Made by a program: the position numbers and the translations under genes. Below the pieces are notes generated by a model. That model ran no database searches, was not told the DNA's origin, and was given only the letters and a program-made list of their open reading frames with translations. From Aquisediminimonas profunda (lineage in GTDB: Bacteria; Pseudomonadota; Alphaproteobacteria; Sphingomonadales; Sphingomonadaceae): a DNA stretch of 64,000 nucleotides. The stretch is taken from assembly GCF_019443285.1 (NCBI RefSeq), contig NZ_CP080327.1:806001-870000 (forward strand), written 5' to 3'. Shown one piece after another: positions 7,802 to 15,523 of this stretch; position 1 is the stretch's first letter, and every line of letters begins with the position of its first letter.

Positions 7802-8233
7802 ATGCTGACACAGCGTTCGCGTTACGGCCTGCGGGCCATGCTCTTGCTCGCGCGGGAGCCCAAGGATCACCATCCGGTGCCCATGAGCCGGATTGCCGCG
7901 GAAGCAAGTGTGCCGCGCAAATTCCTCGAAATCATCCTGACTGAACTCAAGGCGGCGAACCTCGTCGTTTCGACGCGCGGGAAGCAGGGCGGATTTGCCC
8001 TGGCCAGACCAGCGCACCTCATCTCGCTTGGGGATATCATACGCGTCATCGAAGGACCGTTGGCGCTTGTGCCCTGCGTCAGCCGGACCGCCTACAAGAA
8101 GTGCAAGGACTGTCGCGACGAGGAAAAGTGCGAAATCCGGCGCGCCATGATGATCGTGCGCGATGATACAGCGCGCATTCTTGACGGAACAAGCCTTGCG
8201 GCCGCCGTGTCCGAGGACAAGGAAGCGGCCTGA
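7802..8233 (+). CDS. Rrf2-family transcriptional regulator with cysteine cluster
   Basis: A 143-residue Rrf2 protein: winged-helix N-terminus MLTQRSRYGLRAMLLLA, recognition region PRKFLEIILTELKAANLVVSTRGKQGGF, the dimerisation helix, and a cysteine cluster C-x8-C-x2-C-x5-C (PCVSRTAYKKCKDC...KC). In IscR, NsrR and RirA such cysteines hold an Fe-S cluster, so this is probably a redox, iron or NO sensor. It is distinct from the SUF-linked Rrf2 gene at 48924. I prefer ATG 7802 (the family start ML-QRSRY); a GTG at 7793 is possible. An inverted repeat directly upstream suggests autoregulation. The divergent neighbour is tmRNA; mscL is convergent with a 6-base gap. Confidence 0.88.
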   Translation: MLTQRSRYGLRAMLLLAREPKDHHPVPMSRIAAEASVPRKFLEIILTELKAANLVVSTRGKQGGFALARPAHLISLGDIIRVIEGPLALVPCVSRTAYKKCKDCRDEEKCEIRRAMMIVRDDTARILDGTSLAAAVSEDKEAA

Positions 8234-8239
8234 GGCCTG

Positions 8240-8650
8240 CTACTTCTTGAGCGAATCCCGGATTTCCCTGAGAAGGAGCACATCTTCGGGCGTACCGGCA
8301 GTCTCGTGTCTCTTCATCATCCTGTTTGCGCTGCGCACGATCATGAAGATCACGAAGGCCAGGATCACGAAGTTGATCAGCGCCGTGATGAAATTGCCAT
8401 AGGCGAACACACCGATGTTGGCCGCCTTTGCCTCGGCCAATGTCGTGATTACCTTGTCTCCCGGATCTCCCAACAGGATGAACCGGTTTGAAAAATCGAC
8501 CCCGCCGCCTGTCAGAAGGCCAATCAGGGGCATCAGAATATCGTCGGTGAAGGACGAGATGATCTTTCCGAAGGCGGCTCCGATCAGGACACCCACTGCC
8601 AGATCGAGAACATTGCCCTTGTTGACGAAAGCCTTGAATTCACCCCACAT
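8240..8650 (-). CDS. mscL: Large-conductance mechanosensitive channel MscL
   Basis: A 136-residue inner-membrane protein that opens as a pentameric pore under membrane tension and releases solutes on hypo-osmotic shock. The amphipathic N-terminal helix (FKAFVNKGNVLDLAVGVLIGAAFGKIISSFTDDILMPLIG) continues into TM1, which has the family-defining glycines; TM2 is FITALINFVILAFVIFMIV, followed by a basic cytoplasmic tail with KK at the end. The start ATG 8650 gives MWGEFKAF, matching the family. It is convergent with the Rrf2 gene and divergent from lemA (128 bases of intergenic sequence). Confidence 0.96.
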   Translation of the reverse strand: MWGEFKAFVNKGNVLDLAVGVLIGAAFGKIISSFTDDILMPLIGLLTGGGVDFSNRFILLGDPGDKVITTLAEAKAANIGVFAYGNFITALINFVILAFVIFMIVRSANRMMKRHETAGTPEDVLLLREIRDSLKK

Positions 8651-8778
8651 CACGCCATCTCCCAATGTGCCAAAGCCAGCCCTGCAAGACTGGCACAACT
8701 AAAAGCGATTGCAAGCATATTGCGGGGAGGCACGGGGCGTCCTATCTTCGTCATACACCTTGTCAATGGGAGTTGATC

Positions 8779-9378
8779 GTGACCAAGTTCAAACGTCGTA
8801 AACTGGCCTTACTGGCTGCGCCCGCGCTGGCCCTGTCGCTGAGCGGATGTGGCATCAACAGCGTGCCGACGGCCGAAGAAAATGCCAAGGCGAAATGGTC
8901 GAACGTGCAGGCCGACTATCAGCGCCGCGCGGACCTGATCCCGAATCTCGTTGAAACCGTGAAAGGCTATGCCAAGCAGGAATCGACGGTACTGACGCAA
9001 GTGACGGAAGCGCGCGCCAAGGCGACGTCCATTCAGGTCAACGCGTCGGACCTTTCCGATCCGGCAAAGGTCAAGCAATTCCAGGAAGCACAGACTGCAC
9101 TGTCCGGCTCGCTCGGTCGCTTGCTGGCCAGTGTCGAAGCCTATCCCGATCTCAAATCGAACCAGAATTTCCTCGCGCTCCAGTCGCAGCTTGAGGGGAC
9201 AGAGAACCGGATCAACGTCTCGATCAAGGATTATAATACGGCGGTTCAGGCCTACAACACGACGATCCGGACCTTTCCCGACGCGATCGGCGCGAAGATC
9301 TTCTACGGCGCAAAGCCCATGACGACCTATGAGGCCACTGCGCCGAACGCGGACCGGGCCCCCACGGTCAAGTTCTGA
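8779..9378 (+). CDS. LemA family lipoprotein
   Basis: A 199-residue LemA protein. The start GTG 8779 follows GGGAG and gives a basic N-terminus, a hydrophobic stretch (LALLAAPALALSL) and a lipobox LSGC with the cysteine at about 22, so it is a predicted lipoprotein. The LemA core WSNVQADYQRRADLIPNLVETVKGYAKQES is intact, followed by a long helical domain and the C-terminal ...YEATAPNADRAPTVKF. LemA proteins are membrane-tethered helical scaffolds of unclear role. It is followed within 28 bases by two TPM-domain genes, a recurrent LemA-TPM gene neighbourhood suggesting that they act together at the envelope. Confidence 0.92.
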   Translation: MTKFKRRKLALLAAPALALSLSGCGINSVPTAEENAKAKWSNVQADYQRRADLIPNLVETVKGYAKQESTVLTQVTEARAKATSIQVNASDLSDPAKVKQFQEAQTALSGSLGRLLASVEAYPDLKSNQNFLALQSQLEGTENRINVSIKDYNTAVQAYNTTIRTFPDAIGAKIFYGAKPMTTYEATAPNADRAPTVKF

Positions 9379-9406
9379 TCGACGCCGTCCTCCAGAGGGA
9401 GACAGG

Positions 9407-10177
9407 ATGATGAGGTGGCTCGCCTGCCTCTTGCTGATGATCGCCGGTGTCGCGCATGCGCAGACTTTCCCGCCCCTTACCGGGCGGGTGGTCGATGCGG
9501 CCAACATCATTCCCGATGATCAGGAAGCCGCATTGACGGCCAAGCTCGATGCGCTCGAAAAGGAAAGTTCGCGCCAGCTGGTTGTCGCGACAGTGCCCAG
9601 CCTCGAAGGCTATGATATCGCCGATTATGGCTACCGGCTCGGGCGAAGTTGGGGCATCGGGCAAAAGGACCAGAACAACGGTGCGATCCTTCTTGTCGCG
9701 CCCAACGACCGCAAGGTCCGTATCGAGGTTGGCTATGGTCTTGAGCCGATCCTGACCGATGCCTTTTCGAGCGTCATCATCAACACGCAGATCATCCCGG
9801 CATTCAAGGCGGGGGATTTTCCCGGCGGCATCATGGCCGGAACCGATGCCATTATCGCCCAGCTGCGCCTGCCGCCGGAAGAAGCGGCGAAATATGCGGC
9901 CCAACTGGCCACGCAAGCAGCAGACGCCAAACGGGGCGATTCGGTCAGCAGCGCTCTGTTCTGGCTATTCATTTTCTTCTTCTTCATCCTGCCACTGTTC
10001 CGCTCTATCTTTGGTCGTGGCCGGGGGCGCCGCTATGGCAGCGGGCCAGTGATCATCTGGGGCGGCGGCTCGGGCGGCGGCTGGGGCGGGGGGAGTTCAG
10101 GTGGCTTCGGCGGAGGTGGCGGCTTTTCGGGCGGCGGCGGTTCATTCGGAGGCGGTGGCGCCTCCGGGGGGTGGTGA
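9407..10177 (+). CDS. TPM-domain (YgcG-like) membrane protein with glycine-rich tail
   Basis: A 256-residue protein: signal peptide MMRWLACLLLMIAGVAHAQ, a periplasmic TPM domain (VVDAANIIPDDQEAALTAKLDALEKES...NNGAILLVAPNDRKVRIEVGYGLEPILTD), a transmembrane helix at about 190-211 (FWLFIFFFFILPLF), then a low-complexity Gly/Ser tail of about 45 residues. TPM domains of this family bind metal or have been proposed as acid phosphatases, and in plants support photosystem II repair; the bacterial role is unknown. The start ATG 9407 (MMRW) follows GGGAGACAGG. Co-operonic with lemA. Confidence 0.88.
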   Translation: MMRWLACLLLMIAGVAHAQTFPPLTGRVVDAANIIPDDQEAALTAKLDALEKESSRQLVVATVPSLEGYDIADYGYRLGRSWGIGQKDQNNGAILLVAPNDRKVRIEVGYGLEPILTDAFSSVIINTQIIPAFKAGDFPGGIMAGTDAIIAQLRLPPEEAAKYAAQLATQAADAKRGDSVSSALFWLFIFFFFILPLFRSIFGRGRGRRYGSGPVIIWGGGSGGGWGGGSSGGFGGGGGFSGGGGSFGGGGASGGW

Positions 10178-10860
10178 TGGCGAAGCTCACGATGATGACC
10201 GAAGCCGACCACCAGCGCGTCAGCGATGCCGTGCGTGACGCAGAGGCATCAACGGCCGGAGAGATTGTCACAATCATTGCCGATACATCGGACCGCTATC
10301 TTGATGTGGCGCTCTGGTGGTCGATCGGAATTGCGGTGCTGGCGCTTACCGCCTTGGCGGCGTTTCCCGAGTTCTACACGGGGTTGGTCGCGACGTTTAC
10401 CGGTGGCTGGATTGTCGAATGGACGCTGGCGGAAGCCTTTGAGCTCGCCCTTGCGGTTGCGGTCATCAAGTTCGTTGCCATGCGGCTGCTCTTGTCCTGG
10501 ATGCCCCTCCGGCTTTTCCTGACGCCCGGCATCGTCAAGGCAGAGCGGGTACGCAGGCGCGCGATCCGCTATTTCAAGGTCGGCGCAGAGCGGCGCACAT
10601 CGGGGCGGACCGGTGTGCTCATCTACCTGTCCATGGCCGAACACCGTGCCGAAATCGTTGCCGACGAAGCCATCCATTCGAAGGTCACGGCCGAAACCTG
10701 GGGCGAAGCGATGGCCAAGCTTGTCGCCGAAGTGCGTGAAGGCCGGCTGGCCGACGGGATGGTGGCGGCGATTGGTGACGTCGGCAAGGTTCTCTCCGCG
10801 CATTTTCCGCGCGCTGCCGACGATGTGAACGAGCTTCCCGATCGGCTCATTGAATTATGA
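10177..10860 (+). CDS. TPM-domain membrane protein
   Basis: A 227-residue second TPM protein. A short TPM-like N-terminus (ADHQRVSDAVRDAEASTAGEIVTIIADTSD) is followed by two transmembrane helices (about 43-63 and 85-110, the latter FELALAVAVIKFVAMRLLL) and a C-terminal domain with RTGVLIYLSMAEHRAEIVADEAIHSKV, the conserved block seen in the YgcG-family partner protein. There is no signal peptide. Its ATG overlaps the stop of the preceding gene by one base (TGATG). Probably part of the same membrane assembly as LemA and the first TPM protein; function unknown. Confidence 0.85.
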   Translation: MAKLTMMTEADHQRVSDAVRDAEASTAGEIVTIIADTSDRYLDVALWWSIGIAVLALTALAAFPEFYTGLVATFTGGWIVEWTLAEAFELALAVAVIKFVAMRLLLSWMPLRLFLTPGIVKAERVRRRAIRYFKVGAERRTSGRTGVLIYLSMAEHRAEIVADEAIHSKVTAETWGEAMAKLVAEVREGRLADGMVAAIGDVGKVLSAHFPRAADDVNELPDRLIEL

Positions 10861-11375
10861 GCGATTCCGAGGACGAGCAGATTGTCTGGCAAGGCCGTTT
10901 CATCACCGCAAAGACCCGCGGCAAATGGGAATATGTCTCGCGCGCCAGGGGCATAAAGGCTGCCGTGATCCTTGCGATCGACGCGGGCGATGTGTTGCTT
11001 GTCGAACAGTTTCGGGTGCCCCTGGGCGTCAATTGCCTTGAACTCCCGGCGGGCCTTGTGGGTGATGAAACCGAGAATGAACCCGTCGAACATGCGGCAG
11101 CGCGCGAACTTGAGGAAGAAACCGGCTATCGTCCCCGCCATATCGAGCGGATCGGCGAATTTCACTCGTCGCCCGGCATGGTCAGCGAAAGCTTCTACTT
11201 CGTTCGGGCGGTCGGGCTGGAAAAGGTCGGCGAGGGCGGCGGCACCGACGGGGAGAACATCACCGTCCACCGCGTGCCACTTTCCGGCATCGCAGGCTTC
11301 ATTGCTGCAAAACGCGCGTCAGGCTGTGCTATGGACGCGAAACTGCTGATGCTACTTGGCAGTCAGCTTATCTGA
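10857..11375 (+). CDS. Nudix hydrolase, ADP-ribose pyrophosphatase-like
   Basis: A 172-residue cytoplasmic Nudix enzyme. The full Nudix box G-x5-E-x7-REL-EEETGY is present at about residues 72-94 (GDETENEPVEHAAARELEEE), preceded by the LELPAGLV strand typical of ADP-sugar pyrophosphatases, and followed by FHSSPGMVSESFYF. Likely substrates are ADP-ribose or other nucleoside diphosphate sugars, cleaved with Mg2+. Its ATG overlaps the preceding stop (ATGA), placing it last in the lemA-TPM-TPM operon. It runs 8 bases into the convergent NDUFS4-like gene. Confidence 0.92.
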   Translation: MSDSEDEQIVWQGRFITAKTRGKWEYVSRARGIKAAVILAIDAGDVLLVEQFRVPLGVNCLELPAGLVGDETENEPVEHAAARELEEETGYRPRHIERIGEFHSSPGMVSESFYFVRAVGLEKVGEGGGTDGENITVHRVPLSGIAGFIAAKRASGCAMDAKLLMLLGSQLI

Positions 11376-11649
11376 AATTGTCAGCATAGGCCTGAAGCTT
11401 CAGGATCTTTTTCGGTGCTGGCACAATGGTCGCGACCAGGCCCTTGCCGTCGGCATAGGCCTTGGCAGCTTCAAGTGTGGGAAACTTAAGGACGAGCTGC
11501 CGCCGTGTGTCCCCACTTCCCGCCCAACCCATCAGAGGGTCGGCGCGCTGCGCGTCCGTAGGCTCAAATTCCAATATCCATCTGTCGGTGCCGTAGCGGC
11601 CTGACTGCATGGCGTTCTTGGGCTTCTGATAGATGCGTACATGGCTCAT
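11368..11649 (-). CDS. NADH-ubiquinone oxidoreductase NDUFS4-like subunit (ETC complex I)
   Basis: A 93-residue soluble protein with the NDUFS4/NDUFA4-family core: VRIYQKPKNAMQSGR, WILEFEP, DPLMGWAGSGDTRRQLVLKFPTLEAAKAYADGKG and the basic C-terminus. This is the bacterial homologue of mitochondrial 18-kDa accessory subunit NDUFS4, which stabilises the NADH-binding arm of complex I and occurs in alphaproteobacteria. The length (about 90-100) is as expected. The start ATG 11649 (MSHVRIY) follows GAAAG. It is located apart from any nuo cluster in this window, as is usual, with hrpB beyond on the same strand. Confidence 0.92.
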   Translation of the reverse strand: MSHVRIYQKPKNAMQSGRYGTDRWILEFEPTDAQRADPLMGWAGSGDTRRQLVLKFPTLEAAKAYADGKGLVATIVPAPKKILKLQAYADNFR

Positions 11650-11668
11650 GCGCTGCTCTTTCCCTGAT

Positions 11669-14107
11669 TCATCCCCGCCGATCAAGGGCCTTCTTGGTCT
11701 TGAGACTCGCAACAGCCTGTGTCGGGTCGTCGGGCCAGTTGTGCCGTGGGTAACGCCCGCGCATGTCCTTTGCGACGTCTGCCCAGCTGCCCCGCCAGAA
11801 GCCGGGCAGGTCTCGCGTTGTCTGGATCGGCCGACCGGCAGGCGAGGTCAGCGAGAGCACCAGAGGTGTCCGTTCGGGCCCTATCACGGGATGTTCAGAG
11901 AGACCAAACAAAGCCTGCACGCGCAAGGTGACGGTCGGACCGGCATTGGCGGCATAGTCGATCTCGTGCGCTGTTCCGGCGGGGGAGCAGAACTGTGCGG
12001 GAGCAAGCTTCGCCAGCTGTTGTTGCCCGTCCCAGCCCAGTAGTGCCCATAACGCTGAATGAAGGGCATCGGCTGCGATGTCCGATAGCCGCCGCTTGCT
12101 CACGAGCAAGGGGCTCAGCCAGTCGTCGAGTGTAGACAGCAGAGCGTCATCCGACAGCGCCTCAAGGCCGGCCCAGACCGCGCGTTGCCGCAATGCCACT
12201 GCGGACTGTGGCCAGTCGATAACCGCAAGCCCATGCTCGCGCACGCCCTGAAGCAGCACGGCGGCAATGTCCTCTGCACGCGCCTCCGCATTATCGGCCC
12301 GCGACAGCATGATCGCACCGAGGTGGCGGCCGGACATGGTTCGCACGCTGCCGGTCTCGGGATCGAAGCGAAGCTGGATTCCGGTCTCGATCCGGTCGGC
12401 AAACAGCGTTTCCACCTCGCCCGAATCAATCGCGACGGCGGAAAGAATTCGTGCCCCCGAAGCTGCGCCTTGTATGTCGGCAACAGCAAGCCATTCGCTG
12501 CGCGCGAGGGCGCTTGCCGGATCGAGCCGGAAGCCCCTGCCCCCGCTACTGATCCAATGTTCCCCGTTCGCGTCGCGCCGTCGGGCGATTCGGTCCGGAA
12601 AGGCGAGAGCCACGCATCGGGCAGGATTGCCGGTGGCTGGACCGCTAGCCCGCACCAGCCCTGCCCAGCGTCGCGCCAGCCCTCGGGCAGCGTCAGCGCG
12701 CTTGCCCCGATCGCGCCGCCAGCGGTCCAGCCTTGCGTACAGGTCCGGATCGCTTCCGCCCAGCCCGCGTTCGGAAAGCAGGACGGCGACCTCTGCGGCC
12801 AGAACGCCCTCACCCTGCTCCGCCGCATTTACAAGCATATGGGCAAGCCGGGGGGGCAGGGGCAATCTGGCAATGTCTCGACCATGCGCTGTCGGCCGAC
12901 CGCCCTCATCCAGCGCACCGAGCGTGGAAAGCCGCTTTCCTGCTTCGGCAAGGGCGGCTGGCGGAGGTGGATCCAGCCAACGCAGCGTTCCCGGATCCGC
13001 GACGCCCCAAAGCGCGCAGTCGAGCAGCAGGGGAGAGAGATCGGCCTCCAGTATCTCGGGCGGGTCAAACCGGAGCAGGCCGGCCGTCGCTCCCTCTTCC
13101 CACAGCCTGTAGGCTACACCCGCGCCTTGGCGCGCCGCGCGGCCGGCGCGCTGTGTGGCAGCCGCCTGGCTGACCCGTTCGGTGACCAGACGGGTCACAC
13201 CTGCGCTCCGGTCATAGCGGGCGCGGCGCGCGAGTCCGCTGTCGACCACAATGCGCACACCGTCGATCGTCAGGCTTGTTTCGGCAATGCTGGTCGCAAG
13301 AATGACCTTGCGTCCTGCACCTTTGCGAATGGCTGCCCGCTGTTCGGCAGGATCAAGGCTGCCGTGCAGGCGGTGAATCTCTGCGGGCATTGCTGAAATT
13401 TTCTCGGCCGTCCGCTCGATCTCGCCAACGCCGGGCAGGAAGGCGAGGATGTCGCCCTCTTCCTCGGCCATCGCGCGGCGAATCGCAGCTGCCATTTCAT
13501 CCTCGATCCGGGCTTCTGCCCTGCGCCCGATATGCCTGATGGCGAGGGGATGGCTGCGACCTTCGCTTGTTATCACGCCCGCGGTCATCAGGGCGGCAAA
13601 ACGTTCCCCGTCCAGTGTTGCAGACATGGCGACCAGTTTCAGGTCGGGCCGGAGCGCTTCTTGCGCATCGAGCGCAAGCGCCAGGCCGAAATCGCTGTCG
13701 AGGCTGCGTTCATGCACTTCATCGAACAGCACCGCGGAAACGCCAGAGAGTTCGGGATCCGCCTGGATGCGATTGCGGAAGATGCCCTCGGTCAGGACCA
13801 GGATTCGCGTTGCCCCGGACTGCTTCGAATCGAGCCGCGTGGCATATCCGATCGTCTGCCCCACGGGTTCGCCGGCCAGTTCGGCCATGCGCTCGGCTGC
13901 CGCACGTGCGGCAATCCGCCTTGGAGAAAGGAGCAGAATTTGCCCCGTGCACCAATCCGCGCGAAGCAGGGCCGGGGCGACGGCGGTCGTCTTGCCGGCG
14001 CCCGGTGGCGCAATCAGGACAGCGTTGGGCCGATCCTGCAGGCAGGCGAGCAATTCCGGCAGGACGTCTTGGACAGGAAGCGTGTCAGTACGCTCGGGCA
14101 ATCGCAA
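11669..14107 (-). CDS. hrpB: ATP-dependent RNA helicase HrpB
   Basis: An 812-residue DExH-box helicase. Walker A PPGAGKTT at 34-41, Walker B DEVH in LFDEVHERSLD, motif III MSATL, motif V ILATSIAETSLTIDGV and motif VI QRAGRAARQGAG are all visible, then the HrpB-type helical and C-terminal domains ending ...YPRHNWPDDPTQAVASLKTKKAL, which is the family's signature tail. Function in bacteria is not settled; it is probably RNA remodelling. The start ATG 14107 overlaps the end of ispB by 23 bases and gives MRLPERTDTLPVQDVLPELL; no better start is visible between there and the domain. The nearby LPVQDVLPELLACL is the typical HrpB beginning, so the extra 9 residues may not be translated. Confidence 0.95.
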   Translation of the reverse strand: MRLPERTDTLPVQDVLPELLACLQDRPNAVLIAPPGAGKTTAVAPALLRADWCTGQILLLSPRRIAARAAAERMAELAGEPVGQTIGYATRLDSKQSGATRILVLTEGIFRNRIQADPELSGVSAVLFDEVHERSLDSDFGLALALDAQEALRPDLKLVAMSATLDGERFAALMTAGVITSEGRSHPLAIRHIGRRAEARIEDEMAAAIRRAMAEEEGDILAFLPGVGEIERTAEKISAMPAEIHRLHGSLDPAEQRAAIRKGAGRKVILATSIAETSLTIDGVRIVVDSGLARRARYDRSAGVTRLVTERVSQAAATQRAGRAARQGAGVAYRLWEEGATAGLLRFDPPEILEADLSPLLLDCALWGVADPGTLRWLDPPPPAALAEAGKRLSTLGALDEGGRPTAHGRDIARLPLPPRLAHMLVNAAEQGEGVLAAEVAVLLSERGLGGSDPDLYARLDRWRRDRGKRADAARGLARRWAGLVRASGPATGNPARCVALAFPDRIARRRDANGEHWISSGGRGFRLDPASALARSEWLAVADIQGAASGARILSAVAIDSGEVETLFADRIETGIQLRFDPETGSVRTMSGRHLGAIMLSRADNAEARAEDIAAVLLQGVREHGLAVIDWPQSAVALRQRAVWAGLEALSDDALLSTLDDWLSPLLVSKRRLSDIAADALHSALWALLGWDGQQQLAKLAPAQFCSPAGTAHEIDYAANAGPTVTLRVQALFGLSEHPVIGPERTPLVLSLTSPAGRPIQTTRDLPGFWRGSWADVAKDMRGRYPRHNWPDDPTQAVASLKTKKALDRRG

Positions 14108-15098
14108 ACTCGACGGCTTCGATCAGCGCGCTCTTTGCGGCACTCGACGCAAAGGGGCCAAGCGCATCGATGGCGCGCTGCCCATAATGGCGCGCCCGCA
14201 TCAGCGTGTCGTCAATGGCGCGGGTCTGTGCGAGCAGCGTCTTGGCATAGGAAAGGTCTTCGTCCGAGATCCGACGGCCTTCCATGGCCGCCTGCCAGAA
14301 GGCCCTGTCTTCGGCACTGCCGCGCGCATGCGCCAGAATGACCGGCAACGTCACCTTGCCGTCGCGGAAATCGTCACCGACGCCCTTGCCCATGGTTTCG
14401 GCATCCGATGCATAGTCGATTGCGTCATCGACGAGCTGGAACGCAATGCCAAGGTTGCGACCGTAGCTGTCGAGCGCCTCTTCGGTTGCTTCGTCCCGCT
14501 CGGCGACAACGGCGGAGATTCGGCAGGCTGCGGCAAAAAGGGCGGCTGTCTTGGCCCCGATGATATCAAGATACTTGTCTTCGCCCGTGTTGACCTGGCG
14601 CTGCGCCGTCAACTGGTTGACCTCACCTTCGGCAATGACCGCAGAGGCATTGGACAGGATCTTGAGGACCTTGAGGCTGCCATCCTCAACCATCAGCTCG
14701 AAAGACCGGCTGAACAGGAAATCCCCGACCAGCACGCTGGCCGGATTGCCCCAGATGATGTTTGCTGTGCGTCGCCCCCGCCTCAGGTCGGACCCGTCAA
14801 CGACATCGTCATGCAGGAGCGTTGCCGTGTGGATGAATTCGACCGCCGCAGCGAGCTTGTGATGGCGTGCTCCGGAATAATCGAGCAGACGCGCAGTCGC
14901 CAGGGTCAGCATCGGCCGCATCCGCTTGCCGCCACCGGCAATCAGGTGGCCAGCCAATTCCGGGATCAACGGGATCTGCGACTGCATCCGTTCAAGGATG
15001 ACCGCATTGACATGATTCATTTCAGCCGCGACGAGATTGATGATGGAATCAAGCGAAGGCTGCCTGTCCGTACCGATGCGATGAAGCGTTGCCGTCAT
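14085..15098 (-). CDS. ispB: Octaprenyl/polyprenyl diphosphate synthase
   Basis: A 337-residue trans-prenyltransferase that builds the long isoprenoid tail of ubiquinone in the cytoplasm. The first aspartate-rich motif DDVVD is at 97-101 (in LLHDDVVDGSDLRRG), GGKRMRPML is the isopentenyl-PP site, and the second aspartate motif is LVDDAIDYASD. Chain length (8 to 10 isoprenes) cannot be read off the sequence; sphingomonads make Q-10. The start ATG 15098 (MTATLHRIGTD) removes a non-conserved N-terminal stretch. It is transcribed toward hrpB, whose start it overlaps, so the two are probably one operon; divergent from the chorismate mutase gene. Confidence 0.94.
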   Translation of the reverse strand: MTATLHRIGTDRQPSLDSIINLVAAEMNHVNAVILERMQSQIPLIPELAGHLIAGGGKRMRPMLTLATARLLDYSGARHHKLAAAVEFIHTATLLHDDVVDGSDLRRGRRTANIIWGNPASVLVGDFLFSRSFELMVEDGSLKVLKILSNASAVIAEGEVNQLTAQRQVNTGEDKYLDIIGAKTAALFAAACRISAVVAERDEATEEALDSYGRNLGIAFQLVDDAIDYASDAETMGKGVGDDFRDGKVTLPVILAHARGSAEDRAFWQAAMEGRRISDEDLSYAKTLLAQTRAIDDTLMRARHYGQRAIDALGPFASSAAKSALIEAVEFAIARAY

Positions 15099-15193
15099 GA
15101 TGGGGACTCCTCTGGCGACCAACAGCCTTTGGCGCAAGTGCAAAGCGGGCGATCCGACTTGCAAGATGCTTCATTTGCGAACAAGGAATTCGG

Positions 15194-15484
15194 ATGATGA
15201 CCGCCGACAAGCTGCGACAATACCGCCAGAGCATCGATAATATTGATGCGGCCCTGGTTTATTTGCTGGCCGAGCGTTTCAAGGTTACTCAGGCCGTCGG
15301 TCAGTACAAGGCAGAAAACAGTTTGCCTGCGGCCGACCCTGCGCGGGAGGAAGCGCAGATCGCGCGCCTCAGGACGCTTGCGGTGGAGGCTGATCTCAAT
15401 CCTGACTTCACCGAGAAGTTTCTGCGCTTCATCATTGATGAGGTGATCCGGCATCATACGCAAATAAAGTCCGATCTTGGCTGA
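15194..15484 (+). CDS. Chorismate mutase, AroQ class
   Basis: A 96-residue single-domain protein that converts chorismate to prephenate, the first committed step to phenylalanine and tyrosine. The helix-1 LRQYRQSIDNIDAALVYLLAERFKVTQAVGQYK, with the conserved arginine and lysine, and the region of helix 3 with RFIIDEVIRHH match the AroQ-alpha fold and length. It is not fused to prephenate dehydratase or dehydrogenase. ATG 15194 is the first of two consecutive ATG codons. It is divergent from ispB, 39 bases upstream of dnaJ-like gene. Confidence 0.93.
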   Translation: MMTADKLRQYRQSIDNIDAALVYLLAERFKVTQAVGQYKAENSLPAADPAREEAQIARLRTLAVEADLNPDFTEKFLRFIIDEVIRHHTQIKSDLG

Positions 15485-15523
15485 AATCTTGCCGTTTTGC
15501 CACCCAGTCACTAGCTAGGGGTT

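Noticed and set aside
12185-13396. A 403-codon plus-strand frame
   Set aside because: Antisense to hrpB helicase domains; composition rich in Arg/Pro/Gly as expected of a high-GC shadow frame.
13449-15197. A 582-codon open frame on the plus strand
   Set aside because: Shadow of hrpB and ispB, both of which carry full catalytic motifs on the minus strand.
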